This document shows positions 16,594-24,855 of a DNA stretch of 31,999 nt, piece after piece (position 1 is the first letter of the stretch; each line of letters begins with the position of its first letter). Where the stretch lies: assembly GCA_031976395.1 (NCBI GenBank), contig DALYLJ010000015.1, positions 1-31,999 on the forward strand, given 5' to 3'. This DNA is from UBA11164 sp002420085. Its GTDB lineage: Bacteria; Pseudomonadota; Gammaproteobacteria; Xanthomonadales; Xanthomonadaceae. Position numbers and translations under genes: made by a program. A model generated the notes under the pieces. That model worked only from the letters and a program-made list of their open reading frames with translations. It had not been told where the DNA came from and made no database searches.

Positions 16594-18417
16594 TCAGATA
16601 CGCAGTTCGAGCTTGAGTTGGCGCAGGCGCCGATCGAAATCCTCGCGGCTCAGGTCACGATAGCGCGTCGGCAGCATGCTGCGCCGCGAGGCTTCCTGGA
16701 CGGCCAGCATTTCCATGTATTCCAGCATGGCGGTGTCCTGGGCCGGCACGTAGTCGTCGATCGCCCGTGCGAACGCTTCCGGCGAGACCGCCGCGCCTTC
16801 GCCAGCCAGGGACAGGGCCAGCAGGCAGACCGCTTCGAGGTCGGCATTGGAATAGCCGACCAGGCGCGCCGAACTGGCGTCCCGGTCGCGCGGCCACTGC
16901 ACCGCATCGCCCAGGCTGTAGCGCTTGAACAGCGCGGCCAGCACCGCTTCCACCTGCTCGGCATCGTCGGCGTAGAAGAACGGGATCTTGCGATCGAGGC
17001 GTCCGGCGCGCTTGATATCGACATCGAGCTTGTCGGGCCGGTTGGTCATCATGATGAACAGCACCGTGCCGCGATTGTCCGGGTCGCTCATGAACTCCTT
17101 GAGCCGAGCGATGATCCGGGACGAGGTGCCACCGTCGTTCTCACCACCACCGCCTCCGCCGCCGAAACTGCGATCCCCTTCATCGATGATCAGCACGATT
17201 GGCCCGAGTGCCCGGACCATCGCCAACACCTTCTCCAGGTTGGCCTCGGTCGAACCGACCCACTTCGAGCGGATGTTCTTGAGGGTCACGGCGGCGATCC
17301 CGGACTCCTTGACGAAGCACTTGGCGACGAAGGTCTTGCCGGTGCCCATCGGGCCGACGAACAGCAGACCCATCGGCACCCGATTGCGATCGCCGCGTCG
17401 GATCGCGGCGGCAATCTGCATCAACTCGTCCTTGATGCCCTGATTGCCGCCGACCGCATCCAGGCCGTGGCGGGAATCGACGAATTCGATCAGGCCCTCG
17501 CATTCCTTCTCGATGATCTCGCGCTTGCGGCGATGGACCAGTTCGATCACCGCCGCATAGGGATCGCCGGTCTCGGTTTCGGGCAGCGGCTGGCTCGGGT
17601 TGATCAGGTGACGAATCTCGTCGCTGGCCATGCCCTGGGTGATCGCCGCCAGCTTGCTCGCCCGTGATTCGGCGTCGGCACTGTCGCCGAGCAGCGAGCG
17701 GATCAGTTTCAGGCGTTCGGCCTCGTCGAGGCCGGTCACCGGGCGCGGGGTCAGCAACTGGGCGATCTGCACGGCACGCAGGCCGGCGCTGTGTTCGGCC
17801 AGACGTCGCACGTGCTGCGGGTCGATCGAGGGATCGCAATGGCCGATGACCCGAGCGCGCTGCTCGAAATCGGGCAGCGGAATCTGCACCGCCGCCACCC
17901 GCGGATTGGCAACGATCCTGGGATTCAACTCGACCAGCGACTCGGTCAACAGGAACACCACATTGTCGCGGCTGCCCAGATCACTCGACAGGGACCAGCG
18001 GTGCAGCCGGATCGCCGCCTGCCGATCGGCATGGGTCTGGAAACTGACTTCACCGGGCGGCGCCAGGGTGCCGGCATACGGGATGATCAGCGCGGCACTG
18101 CGCCGGGTCATGATCTCCTGCTCGATCAGGGCCAGCACCTGCTCCGGCGCAGCCTTGGCGGCCAGCGGTTCGGCAGCAGTGCTGGCGCCATGCTTGGCGT
18201 AGCGCACACCGTCCGAGGGGTCGAGGACCAGGATGGTCTGCTTGTTGTCCCTGAGCAGCACGTCGGTGAGGAAATCGATCAGGCCAAACCAGCGCCCGTC
18301 ATGCAGGATCTCGTCGAAGACGTTGTGGTGGAGGACGAACACGGCGGCCTCGCCGCCGAGGTATTTCCGGCGGACCGTCTCGGCCCAGGGCGGCAGCGAT
18401 TGGCTCACCGGGTCCAC
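16594..18417 (-). CDS. Two-part AAA+ ATPase
   Basis: A 607-residue protein. The C-terminal AAA+ module has Walker A GPMGTGKT (355-362), Walker B VLIIDEGD (408-415), sensor-1 Asn459 in MMTNRPD and an arginine-finger type RAGRLDRK (470-477). A run of seven glycines (419-425) follows Walker B. The N-terminal ~280 residues lack a P-loop but show strand-loop patterns (TILVLDPSDG, NVVFLLTESL, IPLPDFEQRARVI) that suggest a degenerate ATPase-like domain, resembling the Ycf46 arrangement. It starts immediately after the PspA-like stop codon (no gap), so the two are translationally coupled. It is likely to remodel or disassemble PspA-like polymers or a membrane partner, as other AAA+ proteins do; this is inference. 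Confidence 0.88.
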   Translation of the reverse strand: MDPVSQSLPPWAETVRRKYLGGEAAVFVLHHNVFDEILHDGRWFGLIDFLTDVLLRDNKQTILVLDPSDGVRYAKHGASTAAEPLAAKAAPEQVLALIEQEIMTRRSAALIIPYAGTLAPPGEVSFQTHADRQAAIRLHRWSLSSDLGSRDNVVFLLTESLVELNPRIVANPRVAAVQIPLPDFEQRARVIGHCDPSIDPQHVRRLAEHSAGLRAVQIAQLLTPRPVTGLDEAERLKLIRSLLGDSADAESRASKLAAITQGMASDEIRHLINPSQPLPETETGDPYAAVIELVHRRKREIIEKECEGLIEFVDSRHGLDAVGGNQGIKDELMQIAAAIRRGDRNRVPMGLLFVGPMGTGKTFVAKCFVKESGIAAVTLKNIRSKWVGSTEANLEKVLAMVRALGPIVLIIDEGDRSFGGGGGGGENDGGTSSRIIARLKEFMSDPDNRGTVLFIMMTNRPDKLDVDIKRAGRLDRKIPFFYADDAEQVEAVLAALFKRYSLGDAVQWPRDRDASSARLVGYSNADLEAVCLLALSLAGEGAAVSPEAFARAIDDYVPAQDTAMLEYMEMLAVQEASRRSMLPTRYRDLSREDFDRRLRQLKLELRI

Positions 18418-19134
18418 CTACATCTGCCGGCCGGAGCCGCCCTCGGCCTGGGCGGCGGCGCGCTGGCGCTTCAACTGTTCGAGTTGCGCGCGGGCGGTCA
18501 CCTGACCGGTATCCTGACGCAGCTTGGTCAGGCGGACGTCGAGATCGGTATCGCGCAGTTCCTTGCCCAGGTTGGCCTCGGCGACGGTGGTCTTGATGTG
18601 CTCGCGAACCCGGTCGAGTGCCTGGACATCGGCCTCGACACTCAGGCCATCCAGTTGCGCCTGGATCTGCAAGCGGGCCTGGGCGCTCTTCATCTGGGCC
18701 AGCATGCGATCGCGCTCGGCCTTGAGCTTGCCGATCTCGCCCTGCACCGCCAACAACGAGCTCTTGGCGTCCTCGGCATCGGCATTGGACTGTTCGGCCT
18801 CGGCAGCCAGATCGGCCAGCTCCTGCTCCAGTGCGCTCTTCTTTTGCAGCAGCACCATGGCCAGGTCATCCTGGTTGGTGGATAGCGCGGTCTCCAGGTC
18901 GAGGTTGGTCCGCTCCAGCGTGTTGCGAGCGGTCTTCACGCGACCATCGATCTCATCGCGCCGACGGATGATCGCGGCGGTCGCCGACTTCAGTCGCGTG
19001 TAACGCTCGATCATGCCCCGGATGGCATTCTCGTAGGCGATTTCCGGGTGGTTCTTCTCGACATCGGCGATCCAGAGCGAGACGAAGCCGCGCCAGAGAT
19101 TACCGAGGCGGGCGAGTAGGTTGATGCTGGCCAT
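18418..19134 (-). CDS. PspA/IM30-family coiled-coil protein
   Basis: A 238-residue, almost fully helical protein. It starts with an amphipathic segment (MASINLLARLGNLWRGFVSLWI), typical of membrane-binding PspA/Vipp1 N-termini. Long heptad-rich coiled coils over residues ~40-190 follow, then a Gln/Ala-rich tail. The pattern ENAIRGMIERYTRLKSATA is the PspA helix-1 region. The family (ESCRT-III-related) polymerises on stressed membranes. GGAG lies about eight bases before the ATG. It is followed without gap by the AAA+ gene and preceded across 134 bp by a two-helix membrane protein. No sigma-54-type pspF neighbour is present. Confidence 0.85.
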   Translation of the reverse strand: MASINLLARLGNLWRGFVSLWIADVEKNHPEIAYENAIRGMIERYTRLKSATAAIIRRRDEIDGRVKTARNTLERTNLDLETALSTNQDDLAMVLLQKKSALEQELADLAAEAEQSNADAEDAKSSLLAVQGEIGKLKAERDRMLAQMKSAQARLQIQAQLDGLSVEADVQALDRVREHIKTTVAEANLGKELRDTDLDVRLTKLRQDTGQVTARAQLEQLKRQRAAAQAEGGSGRQM

Positions 19135-19268
19135 GGATGACTCCGTAGTGGTGGTAAGGCCGGGCGCTGCGATCGACGCCCATCAAGAACATCCGCGCTC
19201 GCAAGCGCTGGGTCGGGACAGACGAACGGCGCTGATCGCAGCGGGTTTCGGTAAGGTCGGGGCGGCAC

Positions 19269-20129
19269 TCATCGGCTGGCGCCTTCTGGCGAGGAGTGCT
19301 GGGGCAGGCGCGCCTTGGCGATCGGCAGGATGCCCTTCAATTCGCTGCCATAGCCGTGTTCGAGTTCCTGTTCGAGACGCAATCGATCGATCGCTTCCTG
19401 GAGGCGGGCGCTGCCCTCGCCCGATGCCGGCAGGGCGACCATGGCGTGATGGATCTCCTCGACCGCGTCCGGCAGGGCCAGCAGGGCCGCTTCGGTCGCC
19501 AGCTTGCGGCTGGCCAGACGCTGGTGACGAACCAGCACTTCCTCCAGATCGGCGCGGGCGCGCTCCAGACTCGGGCGGTCCGGGGGGTCGCTGCTCAGCC
19601 GTCGATCGAGTTCGGCGATGCGCGCGGCAATCGCGTTCTCGTTCACGGCGCCCTGGCGCTCGCGCATGCCCAGTTCGGCCAACCACAGGCCGAGGAAATC
19701 GACACAGGCATCGTCGAGTTTTTCCAGGTCGGCGGCGGTGACCCCACTGCGCCGATGCCGGGCCATTTCCCGCAGCGAGGCGATCCGATCACGCAGCCGA
19801 TCGTAGACCTGCCAGCGCGGGTCGTCGGCGGCGGAACGTTGATCGATCTCGCGCCGGAGGTGGTCGATGACCCGCTCGCGCCGCCGATCACGGTACTTGC
19901 GATCGACCCGCGCGCGAAAGGTCGGCGAGCCCGGAATGAACAGGGCGGCGATGGCATCGCCGGCAGCGAATGCCAGCATCGGCAGGATCAGACCCGACAG
20001 CCCCAGCGGCAGGGCCAGCAGGCCGCCGAGCGCGAATGCACCCATGCCGAGGTTGATGTTGAGCGGACTGGTCAGCATCTCCCACAGGTAGGAGGGCTGC
20101 GCTTCCGGGTCGTGGCCGCCATGCTCCAT
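19269..20129 (-). CDS. Membrane protein with N-terminal helical hairpin and cytosolic coiled coil
   Basis: A 286-residue protein I do not recognise. Two adjacent hydrophobic helices (about residues 25-42 and 44-66) form a hairpin rich in Gly, Leu and Ala. The remaining ~215 residues are charged helices with heptad character (Arg/Glu/Leu rich) and would lie in the cytosol. It starts 10 bp after the ABC ATPase stop and precedes the PspA-like gene. A place-holder role as membrane adaptor between the ABC module and the PspA-like protein fits the context but is not shown. Confidence 0.75.
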   Translation of the reverse strand: MEHGGHDPEAQPSYLWEMLTSPLNINLGMGAFALGGLLALPLGLSGLILPMLAFAAGDAIAALFIPGSPTFRARVDRKYRDRRRERVIDHLRREIDQRSAADDPRWQVYDRLRDRIASLREMARHRRSGVTAADLEKLDDACVDFLGLWLAELGMRERQGAVNENAIAARIAELDRRLSSDPPDRPSLERARADLEEVLVRHQRLASRKLATEAALLALPDAVEEIHHAMVALPASGEGSARLQEAIDRLRLEQELEHGYGSELKGILPIAKARLPQHSSPEGASR

Positions 20130-20139
20130 CGAATGGGCC

Positions 20140-21036
20140 TCAGATGGTCACCGACAGAGTGCCACGTCCGGCGCTGCGATTGTGCAACTGGTCGAGGATG
20201 CGTTCTTCCATCGCCACCGCCTCACTCGAACGCTGCCAGGCCGAGGAGCGCGGGCGCGGCTCGACGATCCGGAAATCGTCGGCGATCCGGGCCGGCTGGG
20301 TCGACAGCACCACCACGCGATCGCCCAGCATCAGGGCTTCGGTCACGTCATGGGTGACGAACACGATCAGGCAGGGATTGTTGCGATGCAGGGTATGGAG
20401 CAGGGTCTGCATGTCGCCACGGGTCTGGGCATCGAGGGCGCCGAACGGCTCGTCCATCAGCAGGATGCGCGGTTGCAGAACCAGGGCACGGGCCAGGGCC
20501 ACCCGCTGGTTCTGACCGCCGGAAAGCTGGGCCGGCCGATGCCGACGATGTCCGCCCAGGCCGACCGCCTCCAGCATGGCATCGACCCGCTGCTCGGCCT
20601 CGGCACGCGGCACCTTGTCGCGCCAGTGGCGCAGCCGGAACGGGAAGGCGACATTGTCGCGGACGCTCAGGTCGGGTCGGTTGGCATAGCGTTGAAACAC
20701 CATCACGGCGTCATCGTGGGCGCCATCGCAGGCAACGCCATCGATCGACACCTGACCGGAGGTCGGCGAGCGAATGCCGATCGGACGAACGCCGCCCATC
20801 ATGTGCAACAGGGTCGATTTGCCGCAACCGGATGGGCCGAGCAGCATGACGATTTCCGGTCGATCCAGGCTCAGGCTGATGCCATCGATCACCCGCAGGG
20901 ATCCACCGCCATGCACCGGGAACTCCTGCACGATGTCGCGCAGTTCGATGCTGACCGGCTTACGGGAGACGACGTCGGTCACGACCGGGGCAGCACCGGC
21001 ATCGGCACGGTCGATCTGGCTGGCTTCGCTGTTCAT
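20140..21036 (-). CDS. ABC transporter ATP-binding protein (SsuB/TauB type)
   Basis: A 298-residue ATPase of the nitrate/sulfonate/taurine import class. Walker A GPSGCGKS is at 67-74, the Q-loop at Gln115, signature LSGGQ at 171-175, Walker B ILLMDEP at 191-197 and the switch His in FVTHDVTEAL near 225. All catalytic residues look intact. The N-terminal ~30 residues are an extra polar extension. A GGGGAC Shine-Dalgarno precedes the ATG at 21036. It lies 109 bp behind the permease gene and 10 bp ahead of the membrane-hairpin gene, in one probable operon. Confidence 0.93.
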   Translation of the reverse strand: MNSEASQIDRADAGAAPVVTDVVSRKPVSIELRDIVQEFPVHGGGSLRVIDGISLSLDRPEIVMLLGPSGCGKSTLLHMMGGVRPIGIRSPTSGQVSIDGVACDGAHDDAVMVFQRYANRPDLSVRDNVAFPFRLRHWRDKVPRAEAEQRVDAMLEAVGLGGHRRHRPAQLSGGQNQRVALARALVLQPRILLMDEPFGALDAQTRGDMQTLLHTLHRNNPCLIVFVTHDVTEALMLGDRVVVLSTQPARIADDFRIVEPRPRSSAWQRSSEAVAMEERILDQLHNRSAGRGTLSVTI

Positions 21037-21145
21037 GGCGTGTCCCCGTGCCTGCCCCGATCACTATCGGACCCGAGGCAAGCGTCGAATCGCTGCACAT
21101 GGGCGACCCCGGTTGCCAATGCCCTGCCCTGGCAGTGTCCCCGAC

Positions 21146-21946
21146 TCATTGCGCGGTCTCCCATGGATACATCCGTTTCTTGAAATAGCGCATCGACTGG
21201 TAAGTGATCAGGGCCAGGGCGATGATCACGATGATGCCGGCGAACACCTGGTCCATGGCCGAGAACCGCCGGGCGTTCTGGATGAGCTGGCCGAGCCCCT
21301 CGCGGGCGTTGACGTATTCGGCCACCGTGATATAGGTCCACATCACCGACACCGCAACGATGACCGCATCGGCGATGCGCGGCATGGCCATCGGCAGCAC
21401 GGCGTGGCGGACCGCTTCCCAATGGCTGGCGCCGAGATCGCGAGCGCTGATCCAGTACGCCTGCGGGACCGCCTGGATGGCATCACGCACCATCGGAATC
21501 AGGAACACCACCGCACCGACGAACAGGAACAGCACCTTCATCCACTCACCGATGCCGAACCACATCACCATGATCGGCAGCAAGGCCACCACCGGTGCCG
21601 AGCGGAACGGATCGATCAGGGGCGAAAGCGCGGCATTGACCCGGGTCGAGGCACCCATCAGCACCCCGATCGGGATGCCGATGGCGACCACCAGCATGCC
21701 GGCCGCGATCACCCGTCCGATCGACCAGGCGGTCGCGGTCAGCAACAGCGATCGACCCTGGTCGCCGTCCCAGGCCAGATAGGACAGGGCACCGACCACC
21801 TGCCAGGGTGCTGGCAGACGATTCGGACTGACCAGGCCGAGCCCGGCAATCAGCGCCCACACCACCAGCACGGCAACCACGGCGCCGATGCCGAGTTGCT
21901 TGCGGGTCAGTTGCGGCAAGGGTTCGTAAGGGTTCCAGATCGACAT
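21146..21946 (-). CDS. ABC transporter permease (SsuC/TauC type)
   Basis: A 266-residue integral membrane protein with about six helices. The first begins near residue 20 (GAVVAVLVVWALIAGL). The cytoplasmic EAA loop ISARDLGASHWEAVRHAVLP, which contacts the ATPase, is present near residues 170-190. Length and topology fit the binding-protein-dependent permeases for sulfonates, taurine and nitrate. I chose ATG 21946 (MSIWNPYEPL) because it gives a normal N-terminus. An in-frame ATG at 22003 would add 19 residues; neither has a strong Shine-Dalgarno. Substrate is not evident. Confidence 0.92.
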   Translation of the reverse strand: MSIWNPYEPLPQLTRKQLGIGAVVAVLVVWALIAGLGLVSPNRLPAPWQVVGALSYLAWDGDQGRSLLLTATAWSIGRVIAAGMLVVAIGIPIGVLMGASTRVNAALSPLIDPFRSAPVVALLPIMVMWFGIGEWMKVLFLFVGAVVFLIPMVRDAIQAVPQAYWISARDLGASHWEAVRHAVLPMAMPRIADAVIVAVSVMWTYITVAEYVNAREGLGQLIQNARRFSAMDQVFAGIIVIIALALITYQSMRYFKKRMYPWETAQ

Positions 21947-22087
21947 CGGGATGAAGTCCGTGCAGTGGCGAGAAGGCAGTGCGCGATCGTCCTGACAGCA
22001 CATCCGGTGCAGGCCCGGATGCGCGTTCGAGGCACACGAAAGGCGGCGCTGCCAAGGCCATCCGTGGCCATGGTCGGTGCTGACCGG

Positions 22088-24643
22088 TCAGCGGGTCAAC
22101 ACCGCCACACGGGTGGTGCGATTGGCGGCGCGGCATTCGTCGAGACTCATGCCTTCGGCCTGCGGCTTGCGTTCGTCGCACAATGGCCGATCCGGGCCGA
22201 AGCCCTGGACGCGAAAGCGTGCCCGGTCGAACTCCCACTGATTGACCAGGTAATCGACCACGGCCTGAGCGCGTGCCTGGGACAGACGCATGTTCAGTTC
22301 CCGAGCGCCGGTCGAATCGGTATTGCCGGACACCTCGAAGTAGGCCGAGCCGTTGTTCTCGATGAACGGCACCATCTCCTCGTCGATGGTGCGCTGGGCG
22401 CGACGATTGAGCTCCGACGAGCCAACCGCAAAGCCGACCGTCACCGGCTTGGTCACGGTTGCCTCGCGCTGGGCGACCTGTTCACGCTCGCGCTCGCTGA
22501 AGGTGAACTCCGGACGCGCGGCGGCCTGCATCGCGGCGCCATGCTCGCTCAGCAGCCGACGCACGAACCGGTAGTCGAAGGAGTCCTGCGGATTGATCAC
22601 TGGCGAGTTGGGATTGGCCAGGGCACCGGCCGCGCGGTAGATGCCATCGAAACGGCGGTAGACACGCTCGTAATGATTGGTGCCGCCGGCCAGCCCGAGG
22701 ATCCGGGCATTGTCTTCCAGGTTGGTCCAGACGATGTTGTCGAACAGGGTCTTGACGAAATCCCGGCCCTGATCCTGGGCGAGCAGGGCGAAGAATTCCT
22801 TGGTCCGCACCAGGGCATCGACGGCCTCGTCGGGATTGCTGCGGGCAGCATCGACGCCCTCCAGCCAGCCCGCCACGAACGCCTGGAAGGCCGCCTCGTT
22901 GGCCGGATCGTCGAGCAACCGCTTGTCGCAGACGATCACGTCGTAGATCAAGTTGGTCGCCGTGCGGGTGGAATAGATCACCTGGGCGCCGGGGATGTTC
23001 TTGAGCGCCAGCGACAGGTCCGGATCCCACAGTGCGGCGGCATCGACATTGCCGGATTCCAGTGCGGCACGGACACCAGCGGTGCCCTCCTCGACATTGA
23101 TGTAGACGAACCGGACCGATTGGCGGGCACGCGCCGACAGACTGGAATTCTCAAGGGCATCGATGGTCATGCCGTCGGACGGGGTGAACTGGAGCAGGGC
23201 GACCGTGCGGCCGGCCAGATCCTCGACCCGCTTGATCGCCGGATCGCGGGCGATGATGGCGTCGGCGCCCTGGGTGTTGTCGACGATCATGATGGCACGC
23301 GCGTCGAGCCCGGCATTGCGCAGGTTCGGCTGCTCCTGAGCCCAGAAATCCGAAGTCCGCCAGGCACAGTGTGCGGTACCGGACTCGAAGATGGTGGTCA
23401 GGGTCGGGATATCGTCCTGGATCACCAACTCGACCTGCACGCCCTTGCGCTCGAAGATCGAGCCGGACTGGGTGGACAGCGCCTTGCCGTTGGCGACGAT
23501 CGCCGGGGCATAGCCGTGGAAGCTGACCAGGCTGACCTTGAGCGGATTGCCGGACGAGCCGAGCGGGCCGCTCGGGCCACGAGTGCCGAGCAGGCCGCCA
23601 AGACCGCCACTGCCTGGGCTGGTGGTGGTCGGGGCGGGCGACCCGGCTGAGGATGTGCTCGATCCGGCCGAGTCGCTGGCCTTCGGCTGAAGCAGTTCCT
23701 GCAGACCGAGATGCCAGGCAGCGGCTGCGGTGCCGCCGAGAATGGCGATGGTGAGCAGGCCCTTGGCGAGGGGGGTGAGCTTGGCCATGGCGGCTCCTGT
23801 TTGCGGGCAGGGGGAGTCGGAAGGATGCGGTGGGGCGGACGATGGCCCGGCCTGCGGGCTCGGCTGAAAAATCTCGGCGATCCGTTTCAGTCGCGCGATC
23901 TCGCCGTCGATGCGGACACTCTCACGGGTGCAGGCGTCCTTGCGCGCCCGGGCAGCGGACTCGATATCGGCCTTGTCCTGGGCAGCACGCGCCACTTCGC
24001 GCTCCAGCAGCCCTTCGAGATCGGCGATCTGCTGGCGAATGCGGGCAACCGCGTCCTGCTGGCGCTGTTCACGCTGTTCGACCATGGCACGCGCCTGTTC
24101 GAGCGCTTCGCGGGTTCGGGCTTCGATTTCGGATCGGGCGGCTTCCAGGATGCGCACCTTGCGTTCGCCATCGAGCAGGGAGTCCTCGACCGCCCAGGTA
24201 TCGTCGGCGGCATCCAGGGCCAGCACCGCAGTCTTGCGGGCCGCCGGCTCCAGGGCCGCCAGACCGTCGAGCACGCGCAGCAGTCGCTCGGCCGGAAATG
24301 GCGAGGCCGGCAGTTCGGCTTCGGCGTAGATTTCCTCGAACGGGCGCTGCTCGAAGCTCGCGCGGCCATCGAGCACGACCGATCCATCAGGGTCGGAACC
24401 ACCGGCATCGGCGGCACCGACATCGGAACCGCCTGCCAAACCAGGGCTCGACGACACACGGGCCGCACTGGTTGCGGCCGGTGCGATCGGCGCGACACTG
24501 GCGGGACTCCGGGTCGGAGTCGGGGCGGAAATCGACGGCTGCGGCACATCCTGGGCTACACCGTCATCCTCGACCTCCACCAACCCGGCCTTCTCCAGGG
24601 CTTTCAACAATCGTTTCACCGGTTCCGCGTCCCCGCCGCACAT
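22088..24643 (-). CDS. Coiled-coil / TM / substrate-binding / OmpA-domain protein (possibly two genes in one frame)
   Basis: An open frame of 851 codons. Residues 1-95 are Pro/Ala/Ser-rich, and 100-258 form charged helices with a coiled coil at about 160-258. A Pro/Ser-rich stretch follows at 260-285, then one membrane helix (about 291-313). An NMT1/SsuA-type ligand-binding region follows (about 350-700), beginning LKVSLVSFHGYAPAIV and including ESGNVDAAALWDPDL. Residues ~715-851 are an OmpA peptidoglycan-binding domain (NTDSTGARELNMRLSQARAQAVVDYL split as family motifs). ATG 23788 (MAKLTPLAK) has a strong AGGAG Shine-Dalgarno, so a 566-residue form starting there is likely, alone or besides the long form. 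The long form could also start at GTG 24619. Confidence 0.85.
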   Translation of the reverse strand: MCGGDAEPVKRLLKALEKAGLVEVEDDGVAQDVPQPSISAPTPTRSPASVAPIAPAATSAARVSSSPGLAGGSDVGAADAGGSDPDGSVVLDGRASFEQRPFEEIYAEAELPASPFPAERLLRVLDGLAALEPAARKTAVLALDAADDTWAVEDSLLDGERKVRILEAARSEIEARTREALEQARAMVEQREQRQQDAVARIRQQIADLEGLLEREVARAAQDKADIESAARARKDACTRESVRIDGEIARLKRIAEIFQPSPQAGPSSAPPHPSDSPCPQTGAAMAKLTPLAKGLLTIAILGGTAAAAWHLGLQELLQPKASDSAGSSTSSAGSPAPTTTSPGSGGLGGLLGTRGPSGPLGSSGNPLKVSLVSFHGYAPAIVANGKALSTQSGSIFERKGVQVELVIQDDIPTLTTIFESGTAHCAWRTSDFWAQEQPNLRNAGLDARAIMIVDNTQGADAIIARDPAIKRVEDLAGRTVALLQFTPSDGMTIDALENSSLSARARQSVRFVYINVEEGTAGVRAALESGNVDAAALWDPDLSLALKNIPGAQVIYSTRTATNLIYDVIVCDKRLLDDPANEAAFQAFVAGWLEGVDAARSNPDEAVDALVRTKEFFALLAQDQGRDFVKTLFDNIVWTNLEDNARILGLAGGTNHYERVYRRFDGIYRAAGALANPNSPVINPQDSFDYRFVRRLLSEHGAAMQAAARPEFTFSEREREQVAQREATVTKPVTVGFAVGSSELNRRAQRTIDEEMVPFIENNGSAYFEVSGNTDSTGARELNMRLSQARAQAVVDYLVNQWEFDRARFRVQGFGPDRPLCDERKPQAEGMSLDECRAANRTTRVAVLTR
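23786..23800 (-). promoter_or_regulatory. Internal ribosome-binding site and start inside the open frame
   Basis: On the minus strand ACAGGAGCCGCCATG places a near-consensus AGGAG five bases before an in-frame ATG (23788-23786), directly ahead of the membrane helix. This is stronger than any Shine-Dalgarno at the outer start, so translation can begin here. No stop codon separates the upstream coiled-coil part, so both a separate short protein and a fused long one remain possible. Confidence 0.7.
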
Positions 24644-24662
24644 GGTCTGGATCGACGCTCGG

Positions 24663-24668
24663 ATTGTA
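24663..24668 (-). promoter_or_regulatory. Candidate -10 box of the ABC/PspA/AAA operon
   Basis: TACAAT (24668-24663 on the minus strand) matches 5 of 6 positions of TATAAT and lies 19 bp before the ATG at 24643. A -35 is weak (TTCCAT with 16-bp spacing). The leader would be very short and without Shine-Dalgarno, so initiation at the downstream GTG (24619) would also fit. Low confidence. Confidence 0.3.
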
Positions 24669-24707
24669 GCGTGTAACGGCGACGATGGAACCGGCTCGAT
24701 CTCGACC

Positions 24708-24749
24708 GGATTCGGATTCGGATTCGGATTCGGATTCGGATTCGGGTTC
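24708..24749. repeat. Hexanucleotide tandem repeat (GGATTC)6
   Basis: Six perfect copies of GGATTC (24708-24743) plus one degenerate GGGTTC (24744-24749). The array lies in the 212-bp spacer, about 40 bp upstream of the candidate -10 of the operon that begins at 24643 and downstream of the trimeric autotransporter stop. Such simple repeats can change copy number by slippage. The unit is related to the GGGATTC words at 2806-2900. Confidence 0.95.
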
Positions 24750-24786
24750 GGGCTGGGGTGGACCGCGTGACACGGGTCGAACCATC

Positions 24787-24824
24787 ACAGCCGGCCTTCC
24801 CCGTGACGGCGGGAGGCCGGCTGT
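24787..24824. terminator. Strong 11-bp hairpin downstream of the autotransporter gene
   Basis: ACAGCCGGCCT (24787-24797) and AGGCCGGCTGT (24814-24824) are perfect inverted repeats around a 16-bp loop. The hairpin lies 32 bp after the stop of the minus-strand gene that ends at 24856. No T-tract follows on either strand, so termination may be weak or Rho-dependent; a 3'-end stabiliser is also possible. Confidence 0.55.
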
Positions 24825-24855
24825 CGAAGCACCCGCTCGATGGGGCCGCAGCGGG

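Noticed and set aside
20774..23650. Very long plus-strand open frame (958 codons) opposite the ABC genes
   Set aside because: It is antisense to four well-supported genes, has no recognisable domain and shows the His/Arg/Asp-rich composition expected from the complement of high-GC genes.
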